NCBI RefSeq assembly: GCF_000400735.1
Contig: NZ_KE007362.1
Location: 1-64,000 of the forward strand
Direction of reading: 5' to 3'
Length of the DNA stretch: 64,000 bases
From: Acinetobacter tandoii DSM 14970 = CIP 107469
GTDB taxonomy: Bacteria; Pseudomonadota; Gammaproteobacteria; Pseudomonadales; Moraxellaceae
The translations under genes were made by a program, and so were the position numbers. Below, piece by piece: positions 28,986 to 37,252 of the stretch (positions within the stretch are counted from its first letter, which is position 1; each line of letters starts with the position of its first letter). The notes under the pieces were generated by a model. That model had not been told where the DNA came from, searched no databases, and worked only from the letters and a program-made list of their open reading frames with translations.

Positions 28986-29219
28986 AACAACCTCTTTAAA
29001 CACCTGTTCGGCACGTATGCACCATTGCAAAACGACCTGCAGGTAAGGAAGGCGCTATTCTAAATCATCTTTGTACAAAACAAAAGCAAAAACCGTATTA
29101 ATTAGGGAATAAATCCATTCTCAGAATTGAATACTTGTTTAGCCTTAATATGACAATTATTTAGTTTAAACATAAAAATTACCTCTATAATAATCATATG
29201 ACGATAAAACCCAAACATT

Positions 29220-30473
29220 ATGAAGCCAACACCTGATGCTTTTGCTGCATTACGCTATCGCGATTTCTCAATTGTGACCTTAAATCAATTTTGCCTAACC
29301 CTCGCCATTCTGATTCAAGAAATTATTGTGGCGTATTCACTGTATAAAATTACCAAAGATCCGCTAACGCTTGGTTTAATTGGACTCGCCGAAGCCATTC
29401 CCTTTATTGCTCTTTCGCTATGGGGTGGTTATTTTGCTGATCGTTTTAACAAACAAAACATCATGAAAATCTGCCTGTTCTTCGCAGTACCACTGCCCCT
29501 CATTTTATGGAGCTTATTTCATGCTTTTGGCTTAGGGTATCTTGGTGTAACAAGCTTATCTTGGGGTATTTATGCTGTTATTTTTGCTTTAGGCACCATT
29601 CGTGGATTTTACAACCCATCTGCCACCTCATTAAAACCTTTTTTAATTCCACGTGAATTGTATGCCAATGGTGCTACATGGACCACCATTGGTTGGCAAA
29701 GTGGGGTAATTTTAGGTCCAATGCTGGGTGGTTTTATATTAGCATTTCTTGGTCGAGAAATCAGTTTACTGAGCATTGCTGTATTGCTGAGCCTCTGTTT
29801 TATTCTAATTAACTTATTACAAAAACGTAGCTTTCCCAGTATTGAAACTGAAAATCTATGGGCCAGCTTAGGCGATGGATTCCGTTTTATCTGGAAAACC
29901 AAAATTGTTTTATGGGCCATTTCACTTGATCTTGTCTCTGTTTTATTTGGCGGTGTAATTGCTCTCCTCCCTATTTTCGCTGAAGACATCTTAAAAATTG
30001 GTCCTGAAGGCTTGGGTTATTTACGCGCAGCTCCATCAATTGGCGCACTGATCACCATAATTGCCCTGACCCGATTTCCACCGACACGTCATGCTTGGCG
30101 CAATATGCTACTGGCTGTGGCTGGATTTGGGCTTTTCACACTCGTCTTTGCCTTTTCCAATCATGTCTGGCTTTCCTTATTTGCTTTAGCCATGACGGGG
30201 GCCTGTGACAGCATTTCCGTAGTCGTTCGACAAACCATTTTGCAAATTTACCCACCAGAAAATATGCGTGGGCGTGTGGCAGCGGTAAACGGTATGTTTG
30301 TGTCCAGTAGCAATGAATTAGGTGCTTTCGAATCTGGGCTTGCAGCTAAATATATGGGCACCGTTATGGCGACAGTGTTTGGCGGATGTATGACCATGCT
30401 TGTGGTGGGACTGAGTTGGTTAAAAACTTCCGATTTATTTGGTGTAGATATTACCCAAAGAAAAGACCAATAA
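29220..30473 (+). CDS. Major facilitator superfamily exporter
   Basis: A 417-residue inner-membrane transporter with about 12 hydrophobic helices. The loop 2-3 motif GGYFADRFNKQNIM is the MFS motif A. It resembles the EntS/MefA-like DHA3 group, which exports siderophores or macrolides, but the substrate cannot be told. The ATG at 29220 follows immediately on an AT-rich promoter region. It is one of the plus-strand genes inserted between rpmI and infC. Confidence 0.85.
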   Translation: MKPTPDAFAALRYRDFSIVTLNQFCLTLAILIQEIIVAYSLYKITKDPLTLGLIGLAEAIPFIALSLWGGYFADRFNKQNIMKICLFFAVPLPLILWSLFHAFGLGYLGVTSLSWGIYAVIFALGTIRGFYNPSATSLKPFLIPRELYANGATWTTIGWQSGVILGPMLGGFILAFLGREISLLSIAVLLSLCFILINLLQKRSFPSIETENLWASLGDGFRFIWKTKIVLWAISLDLVSVLFGGVIALLPIFAEDILKIGPEGLGYLRAAPSIGALITIIALTRFPPTRHAWRNMLLAVAGFGLFTLVFAFSNHVWLSLFALAMTGACDSISVVVRQTILQIYPPENMRGRVAAVNGMFVSSSNELGAFESGLAAKYMGTVMATVFGGCMTMLVVGLSWLKTSDLFGVDITQRKDQ

Positions 30474-30578
30474 AACATGAATTTAGACTTGCCAGTATTT
30501 TCAAATCAGGAAATACTGGGCGATAATTCAGCCACCATTATGCATGAGCATTCTTGAACGAATGTCCTATCTAACCTT

Positions 30579-31316
30579 ATGAAACAACTGCTTTGTTTTT
30601 CCCTGATTCTCAGTTTCCCTTTTGTACAGAGCCACAGTGCAGAAACAACCAAAACTTCACAATTGGTAGTACAAAAAAGTACTGCACTACCTGCCCATTT
30701 AACCACACGTATTCAATGGACGACTTTCCCGCAGCCAAAATATAACAATGATGATTTAAAAGGGCAGAATCGTGCGGCAATCTTGCGTATTTATGCTGAT
30801 GAAACAGGAAAAATTACCCAAGCCAGTGTTCAAGAAAGCACTGGTTTAAAAAACTTAGACGAAATTTTAGTTCAAGCTGTACGTCAGGCACATGTTCAAC
30901 CTTATAAAATTGAAGATACCGTGCTGCCGATTATTGGTTATCAAACCTTTAGTTTAAATCTGGAACACGATCAATCAGACTGTAACTACAGCTTTAATTC
31001 GAAAAATTGGATGGCGCAACAACAGCAACAAAAAGTTAAATTTGCCTACAACACTCAACCCCAACTTGAACTCAATCGCGATGAGCTCAACCAACATGAC
31101 CGTAAAATCAAGTTTAGCTTTAAAGTAGATAAACACGGTGCAGTCAAGAAAGTAAAAATCAATCAAGGTTCTGGTGTTTATGCACTTGACCAAAATATTC
31201 TACAAGCGGTTTCCAAAAGCCAGATTAAAGTGAAGCGTACTGCTAGCACCTTATGGCTCTATAAAAAATCGAGCTTTAAGGATGAAATTCAATTCAAACT
31301 CAATCAATGCTCATAA
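30579..31316 (+). CDS. Secreted protein with two TonB C-terminal-like domains
   Basis: A 245-residue protein with a cleavable signal peptide (ends near SHSAE, residue 21). Two TonB-C-like modules can be seen: AAILRIYADETGKITQASVQES (about 65-110) and KFSFKVDKHGAVKKVKINQGSG (about 178-215), each followed by a LDE/LDQ...V..A helix. There is no membrane anchor or Pro-rich arm, so it is not a normal TonB; it is probably periplasmic. Two cysteines, one near residue 130 and one at 244, could pair. It lies 105 bases after the MFS gene. Function unknown. Confidence 0.7.
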   Translation: MKQLLCFSLILSFPFVQSHSAETTKTSQLVVQKSTALPAHLTTRIQWTTFPQPKYNNDDLKGQNRAAILRIYADETGKITQASVQESTGLKNLDEILVQAVRQAHVQPYKIEDTVLPIIGYQTFSLNLEHDQSDCNYSFNSKNWMAQQQQQKVKFAYNTQPQLELNRDELNQHDRKIKFSFKVDKHGAVKKVKINQGSGVYALDQNILQAVSKSQIKVKRTASTLWLYKKSSFKDEIQFKLNQCS

Positions 31317-31324
31317 GTAAGGTC

Positions 31325-31349
31325 TAGGGAGGACATGTTTTCCTCCCTA
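31325..31349. terminator. Terminator after the TonB-C protein gene
   Basis: TAGGGAGGA (31325-31333) pairs with TCCTCCCTA (31341-31349) around a 7-base loop, 8 bases after the stop. It is also 30 bases beyond the yqaA-like gene on the other strand. Confidence 0.75.
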
Positions 31350-31378
31350 TCCTTTAATAGCTAAAACAGCTTTTGCAA

Positions 31379-31807
31379 TTAAAACCATCCAACAAAAACA
31401 AGATAAAGTACAAAATATCGGCCTGTTTTCGCTACACACACCATCAACAAAAACCGTAGAAAATTTTCTCTGAGTAGCCCCGCAATCAGGGTAATAGGAT
31501 CTCCAATAATTGGCATCCAGCTCAGCAATAACGACCAAAAACCATATTTCTGATAAATTTTTTGTGCTTGCAGCATTTTCTGCTCAGAGACGGGAAACCA
31601 TTTTTTATGCTTGTAGTGTTCAATCTTAAAGCCCAAATACCAATTGACACATGAACCTAAAATATTACCGATACTGGCTACCGCTATCAGTAATCCCGCG
31701 GAATAAACTCCATTTGCCAACAATCCCAATAACACCGCCTCAGATTGCAAAGGCAGTAAAGTGGCCGCACCAAAGGCTGAAAGGAATAAAAGCCCTAAAG
31801 TCCACAT
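31379..31807 (-). CDS. YqaA family small DedA/SNARE-associated membrane protein
   Basis: A 142-residue inner-membrane protein of the YqaA group, related to DedA flippases. It has the family's LPLQSEAVLLGLL opening and the membrane re-entrant SWMPIIGDPITLIAGLLR motif with the conserved G and P. About four hydrophobic segments are seen. It begins 4 bases after the preceding gene, so the two are co-transcribed. Confidence 0.85.
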   Translation of the reverse strand: MWTLGLLFLSAFGAATLLPLQSEAVLLGLLANGVYSAGLLIAVASIGNILGSCVNWYLGFKIEHYKHKKWFPVSEQKMLQAQKIYQKYGFWSLLLSWMPIIGDPITLIAGLLRENFLRFLLMVCVAKTGRYFVLYLVFVGWF

Positions 31808-31811
31808 AATC

Positions 31812-32102
31812 TTATGAAGATAGACCCAGCTTTTTCTTTGTCACCAAATATTCATAACCTGACCAAATAAATGAGAACACCAATAATAAACTACGCGCCA
31901 CTGTGTATTTATTTGCAATCGGCTCAATGGCAGTCCGCAATATGGCTTGATCCCGAGTATTCAGCAACTCAACAATTTTTTGAACATGCACTGCTTCTGC
32001 GACGAATAGCATACAACACCCTGCAATTCCGACAATAATACTGATATAAATTTTAGGATTTGCTTCAATAATTCGAGTTAAATTTAAAAAAAATGCTTTC
32101 AT
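31812..32102 (-). CDS. Small two-helix membrane protein, unknown function
   Basis: A 96-residue protein with two predicted transmembrane helices (about 18-38 and 68-84) and a Lys-rich end (VTKKKLGLSS). The ATG at 32102 is favoured over the GTG just before it. It lies directly upstream of the YqaA gene. No family recognised. Confidence 0.6.
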   Translation of the reverse strand: MKAFFLNLTRIIEANPKIYISIIVGIAGCCMLFVAEAVHVQKIVELLNTRDQAILRTAIEPIANKYTVARSLLLVFSFIWSGYEYLVTKKKLGLSS

Positions 32103-32239
32103 CACAACCTACTGATTTTCAGGTTTGAAAATCACAAAAAAAAATGCTGGGTAAGAAACAGATATTAACATACTGAGGGACTCAACCTGAGAAAGGATAC
32201 CGCCTATCAATGATGCGAACACAAATACAGGAAGAACAC

Positions 32240-32803
32240 ATGGATGAATGGAACAAATATCAGGACGAAATGAAATTAAAACACCCTGAAATTTTTGAAA
32301 ATGCTTCAAAAATCCAATCGTTTTATCCAGAAACAGATCGCGGAGCAACTTTAATTGCTGCCACTATACTCGAAGAGCAGTTAACGCAAATTCTGTATTC
32401 ATTCTTAAGTGATTCAAAATCTGCAAAAAACTTTTAGATGGATTCAATGCCCCCATAGGTCAATTTTCGTCAAAAATCCCTTTATGTCACGCATTAGGAT
32501 TAATTGAGGAGAATGAATACCAACAACTTGAAAGGCTTAAGAAAGATTAGAAATAAGTTTGCACATAGTTTCGAGAATATCAATTTCAATACACAGCAAA
32601 TTAAGGATTTAATTCATGGCAATCTTACGGAAATCACACATCCAAGTACAAATATGCCTGAACTATTTTATAATTGGTTCATCACTCTAAATGGCAATTT
32701 ACTGTATCGTGCAAAAGAAGTATTAACAGAGAAACGTAAATCCAAAATATATAAATTTAAGCCTGTTAGGAATATAACTTTTGTGGAGGTAGATAGCTTT
32801 TAA
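32240..32803 (+). pseudogene. MltR-family gene broken by two compensating frameshifts
   Basis: The first part (MDEWNKYQDEMKLKHPEIF to LEEQLTQILYSFL) and the last part (LRKIRNKFAHSFENINF to the stop at 32803) match the layout of MltR-like proteins. A middle block of about 35 codons (LLDGFNAPIG, LCHALGLIEENEYQQLER) is in another frame. One A is missing from the A run at 32425-32430 (-1, giving TAG at 32435), and one extra base near 32536 (+1) restores the original frame. Because TAG intervenes, no full protein can be made. AGGAAG before 32240 marks the ancestral start. The role of MltR outside the mannitol operon is unclear. Confidence 0.8.
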
Positions 32804-32820
32804 ACTATCTACCCAAAACT

Positions 32821-33438
32821 TTAAACTTTAATTGCTAAAGCCTTCTGAACGGCTGGACGTGCGGTCAAACGCTCGACATATTCCTTAACATAAGGATAAT
32901 CTTCTAATTGAATCTGCTGCCACTCGTAGCGCAAAATCCACGGTAATATTGCCATGTCGGCAATCGAATATTCTCCAGCTACATATTTTTGACCGATCAA
33001 CTGCTTATTTAATACGCCGTATAAACGTTTAGTTTCATTCACGTAACGTTCTGTCGCATAGGGAATTCGTTCAGGTGCAAAGCGACTAAAATGATGATTT
33101 TGCCCTAACATTGGCCCTAAACCGCCCATCTGCCACATCAACCACTGTTCAACTTCCACTCGCTCTTGTTCATCTGTTGGATAATACAAGCCTGTTTTTC
33201 GACCTAAATATTGCAAGATCGCGCCTGATTCAAATACCGATATCGGCTCACCTTTCGGCCCATCTTGATCAACAATGGCAGGAATTTTGTTATTAGGTGA
33301 GATACGTAAAAAATCAGGCTGGAATTGATCATTTTCTGAAATATTGACTGGGAAGATTTGATATTCCAAACCCATTTCTTCTAAAGCAATCGTAATTTTA
33401 TGACCGTTGGGCGTGCCCCAATAATACAAGTCGATCAT
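32821..33438 (-). CDS. YfcG-type glutathione S-transferase family disulfide reductase
   Basis: A 205-residue cytosolic protein with an N-terminal thioredoxin-like and C-terminal helical GST domain. The active-site start YYWGTPNGHKITIALEE carries Thr9 and Asn11 at the places used by E. coli YfcG, which binds GSSG and reduces disulfides, with no catalytic Cys or Ser. NNKIPAIVDQDGP contains the cis-proline and ESGAILQYLG the glutathione-binding Glu-Ser. AAGGAAATAAC supports the start. It is transcribed alone. Confidence 0.9.
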   Translation of the reverse strand: MIDLYYWGTPNGHKITIALEEMGLEYQIFPVNISENDQFQPDFLRISPNNKIPAIVDQDGPKGEPISVFESGAILQYLGRKTGLYYPTDEQERVEVEQWLMWQMGGLGPMLGQNHHFSRFAPERIPYATERYVNETKRLYGVLNKQLIGQKYVAGEYSIADMAILPWILRYEWQQIQLEDYPYVKEYVERLTARPAVQKALAIKV

Positions 33439-33557
33439 TGTTATTTCCTTTGTTTATTCACTTCTTTGGGATACACCATAGCATAATTAGACATGATTAT
33501 TTTGATGTAATTTTATAAACTGTTTAACACTTATTCATATAAAAATACGCTACACAA

Positions 33558-34196
33558 ATGCATAAAATCATAGATATTCCTAGCCCAATCAATCTTCAAG
33601 ACTCACTTCATGCAATACAGTGGGCAAATGAAGCCAGCGTTAAGCGACCTTATCGACAAGAGTTTTTTGCTTATTATGTATCTCAAATTTTAGCCGACTT
33701 TAAACAAGATATTCGTATTTTAGAATTAGGCTCTGGCCCAGGTTTTTTTGCCTACGAACTGTTAAATGCAAAACCACATATCCATTACACCGCTATAGAT
33801 TTTTCATCAGCTATGCATACTCTAGCCCAACAACGAATAGCAACCATTCCTCATTCACAGACCAACTTCATCATTGCCGATTTTAAACAGCCACACTGGT
33901 ATCAGATACTCCAAGCCCAACGCTTCGATTACGTAGTGATTCATCAGGCTTTACATGAGCTTCGCCATAAAGCTCATACTGATAATTTTCACCAGATTAT
34001 CGCTCAGCATGTACTTCACCCAGATGGAGATTACTTCATCACTGATCATCTTGCTACTCCCGATGGACAGATGAATAATCACGAACTTTATATGAATAAA
34101 ACCGAGCATATTCTTAGCCTAAAACAAGCTCAGTTCAAAAATATTCAGATTCATCTGGAAATAGATGGTTTATGTGCGTTTCAGGCAAGATTATAA
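33558..34196 (+). CDS. Class I SAM-dependent methyltransferase
   Basis: A 212-residue methyltransferase. Motif I is ILELGSGPGFFAYELL, the acidic end of strand 2 is YTAIDFSSAMHTLA, and the post-motif ADFKQPHW and YVVIHQALHELRHKA are typical for class I enzymes acting on small molecules. The substrate is unknown. It is divergent from the GST gene and converges on infC; a shared terminator lies between. Confidence 0.85.
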   Translation: MHKIIDIPSPINLQDSLHAIQWANEASVKRPYRQEFFAYYVSQILADFKQDIRILELGSGPGFFAYELLNAKPHIHYTAIDFSSAMHTLAQQRIATIPHSQTNFIIADFKQPHWYQILQAQRFDYVVIHQALHELRHKAHTDNFHQIIAQHVLHPDGDYFITDHLATPDGQMNNHELYMNKTEHILSLKQAQFKNIQIHLEIDGLCAFQARL

Positions 34197-34239
34197 GCTC
34201 TCTCCCCCCCGTTAGAACCAAACCAATCTTCAGGCAATA

Positions 34240-34268
34240 AAAAAAGCACTGCATAGGCAGTGCTTTTT
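34240..34268. terminator. Bidirectional terminator between methyltransferase gene and infC
   Basis: AAAAAGCACTGC pairs with GCAGTGCTTTTT around a 4-5 base loop, flanked by A and T runs. It ends the infC unit on the minus strand and the methyltransferase gene on the plus strand. Confidence 0.9.
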
Positions 34269-34283
34269 AAGATCAAAGGATCA

Positions 34284-34835
34284 TTACTTTTTCTTTTTAG
34301 GACCAAGTAACATACCCATTTGACGACCTTCCATTTTTGGTGCTTGCTCTACAATACCAACTTCAGCCACATCTGCTTCAATTTTTTGTAATTGAGCCAA
34401 ACCTAACTGTTGGTGAGCCATTTCACGACCACGGAAGCGTAATGTGATTTTTACCTTATTGCCTTCTTCAAGGAACTTGATAATTGCACGTAATTTTACG
34501 TTGTAATCACCAACATCAGTACCTGGGCGGAGTTTGATTTCTTTCACCTGTACTTGATGCTGTTTTTTCTTCGCTTCTTTCTGCTTTTGCTTCAGATCAA
34601 ACAAATGCTTATTGAAGTCCATGATTTTACAAACTGGTGGTTCAGCATTTGCTACGATCTCAACAAGATCAAGCTCAACACTTTCAGCAGCGCGTAATGC
34701 ATCTGCCAAGCTAACAATACCTTTTTGCTCACCATTTTCGTCTACAAGACGAACTTCTTTCGCACGAATTTCATCATTCAAAGCAGGACGGTTTGATTTG
34801 TTACCGCCCTGTTGATTACGGTCAGGCTGTTTAAT
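34284..34835 (-). CDS. infC: Translation initiation factor IF-3 (AUU start)
   Basis: IF3, 183 residues, with the N-domain ([21 protein letters not shown]), the lysine-rich linker helix ([29 protein letters not shown]) and the C-domain ([17 protein letters not shown], ending KKKK). The first in-frame ATG is only at 34781, which would drop 18 N-terminal residues. Upstream the frame stays open to an ATT at 34835, followed by AAA CAG as in the E. coli AUU-AAA start. GGAG lies just before it, overlapping the thrS end. The AUU start allows IF3 to repress its own translation. It is 5 bases after thrS. Confidence 0.95.
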   Translation of the reverse strand: MKQPDRNQQGGNKSNRPALNDEIRAKEVRLVDENGEQKGIVSLADALRAAESVELDLVEIVANAEPPVCKIMDFNKHLFDLKQKQKEAKKKQHQVQVKEIKLRPGTDVGDYNVKLRAIIKFLEEGNKVKITLRFRGREMAHQQLGLAQLQKIEADVAEVGIVEQAPKMEGRQMGMLLGPKKKK

Positions 34836-34840
34836 CGCTG

Positions 34841-36763
34841 TTACTCCACAATGTACCGGCCGCGTTCGGCAACGGCTGCTTTTACTAAGTCAACGAAAGC
34901 GTCGATTGACATAGTACCCAAATTTTTTCCTGAGCGGGTACGGACGTTTACAGTACCTTCCTCTACTTCTCGATCTCCAAGAACGAGTAAATAAGGAATA
35001 CGCTCTAATGTACGTTCACGAATCTTAAAGCCGATTTTCTCATTTCTCAAGTCTGAAATCGTACGGAGACCGTTTTCTTTAAGTTTCGCCACTACAGACT
35101 CACAAGCTTCCGCTTGAGAATCGGTAATATTCATAACACATGCTTGAATTGGTGTTAACCAAGGTGGCATAAAGCCCGCATAGTGTTCAATAAGTATACC
35201 AATAAAACGTTCAAAACTGCCAAGAATTGCACGATGCAACATTACAGGTTGATCCCTGTCATTGTCTTCAGTGACATATGACGCGTCTAAACGCTCTGGC
35301 AAGTTGAAGTCACATTGAATTGTACCACATTGCCATACACGACCTAAGCAGTCTTTCAACGAGAATTCAATTTTCGGACCGTAGAATGCCCCTTCACCTG
35401 GTTGTAAATCCCAAGCAAGACCTGCCGCATCTAAAGCGTCTGCTAAAGATTTTTCCGCCATATCCCAAAGTGCATCATCACCCACACGTTTTTCTGGGCG
35501 TGTAGACAACTTCATTTGCACTTCTTCAAAGCCGAAGTCTTTATAAACCTCTAAAGTGAGCTTAATAAAGTCTGCAACCTCTTGCCCAATCTGCTCTTTA
35601 GTACAGAAGATATGAGCATCATCTTGGGTAAAACCACGTACACGCATAATGCCATGCAATGAACCTGATGGTTCATTACGGTGACACGAACCAAATTCAG
35701 CTAAGCGAATTGGTAAATCACGGTAAGATTTCAAACCTTGGTTAAATACTTGCACATGACAAGGACAGTTCATTGGCTTAACCGCATAGTTGCGACTTTC
35801 AGAATGAGTCGTAAACATGTTGTCCGCATAGTTTGCCGCATGACCTGATTTTTCCCACAGCGTAAAATCTACGATTTGTGGTGTTTTAATCTCGAGGTAA
35901 CCATTGTCTTGCTGAACTTTACGCATGTATTGTTCAAGCACTTGGTAAATAGTCCAACCATTTGGATGCCAGAACACCATACCTGGTGCTTCTTCTTGCA
36001 TATGGAACAAGTCTAAAGCTTTACCAATTTTACGATGGTCACGCTTTTCAGCTTCTTCAATACGTTTAATATAAGCAGCAAGCTGTTTCTTGTCTGCCCA
36101 TGCTGTACCGTAGATACGTTGCAACTGTTCATTTTTCGCATCACCGCGCCAGTAAGCACCAGAGATTTTAGTGAGCTTGAATGATTTTAAGAATTTTGTA
36201 TTTGGCACGTGCGGACCACGGCACATGTCCAAATAGTCTTGATGGTAGTACAAGCCCATTTGAGTTTCATTCGGCATGTCCGCAATCAAGCGTAATTTGT
36301 ATTCTTCGCCACGCGCAGTGAATTCTGCAATCACTTCATCACGCGGGGTCATTTTTTTAACGACATCATAATCTTGGTCGATGAGCTTTTTCATGCGCTC
36401 TTCGATTGCTGCCATGTCATCTAATGTAAATGGACGTGGCATCCAGATGTCATAGTAGAAACCTTCTTCAATGACTGGACCAATCACCATCTTTGCTTCT
36501 GGGAAAAGCTGCTTAACTGCGTGACCTACCAAGTGCGCACAAGAGTGACGAATGATTTCAACGCCTTCATCATCTTTTGGTGTAATAATTTGAAGGCTTG
36601 CATCCGTGGTGATCAAGTCTGATGCATCGACTAAACGACCATCGACCTTTCCTGCAACAGTATTTTTAGCAAGACCTGGACCAATGCTTAAAGCAACGTC
36701 CATTACAGAAACAGCTTGATCAAATTGTTTTTGATCGCCATTTGGCAAAGTAATAATAGGCAT
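34841..36763 (-). CDS. thrS: Threonine-tRNA ligase
   Basis: ThrRS, 640 residues: an N-terminal TGS domain ([20 protein letters not shown]), the editing domain with HxxxH ([11 protein letters not shown]), the class II catalytic core with zinc ligands (MNCPCH, Cys near 335; [22 protein letters not shown]) and the C-terminal anticodon-binding domain. TAAGGA precedes the ATG at 36763. infC follows by 5 bases. The leader carries a tRNA-Thr anticodon-like hairpin (36783-36803), described separately. Confidence 0.98.
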   Translation of the reverse strand: MPIITLPNGDQKQFDQAVSVMDVALSIGPGLAKNTVAGKVDGRLVDASDLITTDASLQIITPKDDEGVEIIRHSCAHLVGHAVKQLFPEAKMVIGPVIEEGFYYDIWMPRPFTLDDMAAIEERMKKLIDQDYDVVKKMTPRDEVIAEFTARGEEYKLRLIADMPNETQMGLYYHQDYLDMCRGPHVPNTKFLKSFKLTKISGAYWRGDAKNEQLQRIYGTAWADKKQLAAYIKRIEEAEKRDHRKIGKALDLFHMQEEAPGMVFWHPNGWTIYQVLEQYMRKVQQDNGYLEIKTPQIVDFTLWEKSGHAANYADNMFTTHSESRNYAVKPMNCPCHVQVFNQGLKSYRDLPIRLAEFGSCHRNEPSGSLHGIMRVRGFTQDDAHIFCTKEQIGQEVADFIKLTLEVYKDFGFEEVQMKLSTRPEKRVGDDALWDMAEKSLADALDAAGLAWDLQPGEGAFYGPKIEFSLKDCLGRVWQCGTIQCDFNLPERLDASYVTEDNDRDQPVMLHRAILGSFERFIGILIEHYAGFMPPWLTPIQACVMNITDSQAEACESVVAKLKENGLRTISDLRNEKIGFKIRERTLERIPYLLVLGDREVEEGTVNVRTRSGKNLGTMSIDAFVDLVKAAVAERGRYIVE

Positions 36764-36782
36764 AGAAAATCCTTAAGGAGTG

Positions 36783-36803
36783 ATGCCCCGTACCATGGAG
36801 CAT
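36783..36803 (-). promoter_or_regulatory. Anticodon-arm-like hairpin upstream of thrS (candidate ThrRS operator)
   Basis: On the minus strand ATGCTCC (36803-36797) pairs with GGGGCAT (36789-36783) over 7 bp with one U-G, leaving a 7-base loop AUGGUAC. Loop position 2 is U and positions 3-5 are GGU with A at position 6. These equal U33, the anticodon GGU of tRNA-Thr and A37. The hairpin ends 19 bases before the ATG, beside the Shine-Dalgarno. In E. coli ThrRS blocks its own translation by binding tRNA-like hairpins in this position. Confidence 0.6.
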
Positions 36804-37252
36804 GTCACCGCGAGATTATGATCGAGGTAAAACCTCAAAAGATAAAAACGGTGGATAAAAACTGCTAAGAATTTTACACGGGTTCAGGGTTGGATAAAAC
36901 CTTTTCGCTCTATAAATCTTATCCGAATCAGAAAATTGTCATTTTTGATACATTTGAACCCATTGGAATGATTTTTAATCTTGATGTCATGCATGTACAT
37001 TTTTATCCGCAAGAGTTTTCTATATTGACAAACAAGATTAAAAAATAAACACATATTTAACTTTTTCATATATGATTGAATTTAATCATATTTATGAATT
37101 CACATTCACTAAATAGTATTTTTTAATTATTTTTACATAAAATTCATTACCTTATAAATAAACAACCACTCGACTAAAGCATAAATGCATGTCGATTATG
37201 AAAGGCTTATCTTTAAATCATCGATGATAATAAATATACATGGAGTTATTAG
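36804..37252. other. Divergent promoter region thrS / acyl-CoA synthetase
   Basis: About 450 very AT-rich bases hold the thrS promoter and leader (left) and the promoter of the acyl-CoA synthetase gene (right). A TAAAAT hexamer near 36875 (minus strand) is a possible thrS -10. A 61-codon minus-strand frame (36884-37069) has no supporting ribosome site and looks accidental. GGAG at 37241-37244 is the ribosome site of the synthetase gene. Confidence 0.4.

Noticed and set aside
31379..32102. The two minus-strand membrane genes as a toxin-antitoxin pair
   Set aside because: One belongs to the YqaA/DedA group, and the sizes and layout do not fit known toxin-antitoxin families.
36884..37069. 61-codon minus-strand frame in the thrS / synthetase gap
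   Set aside because: Very Lys/Asn/Ile-rich, no ribosome site, and it lies in the promoter region of thrS.
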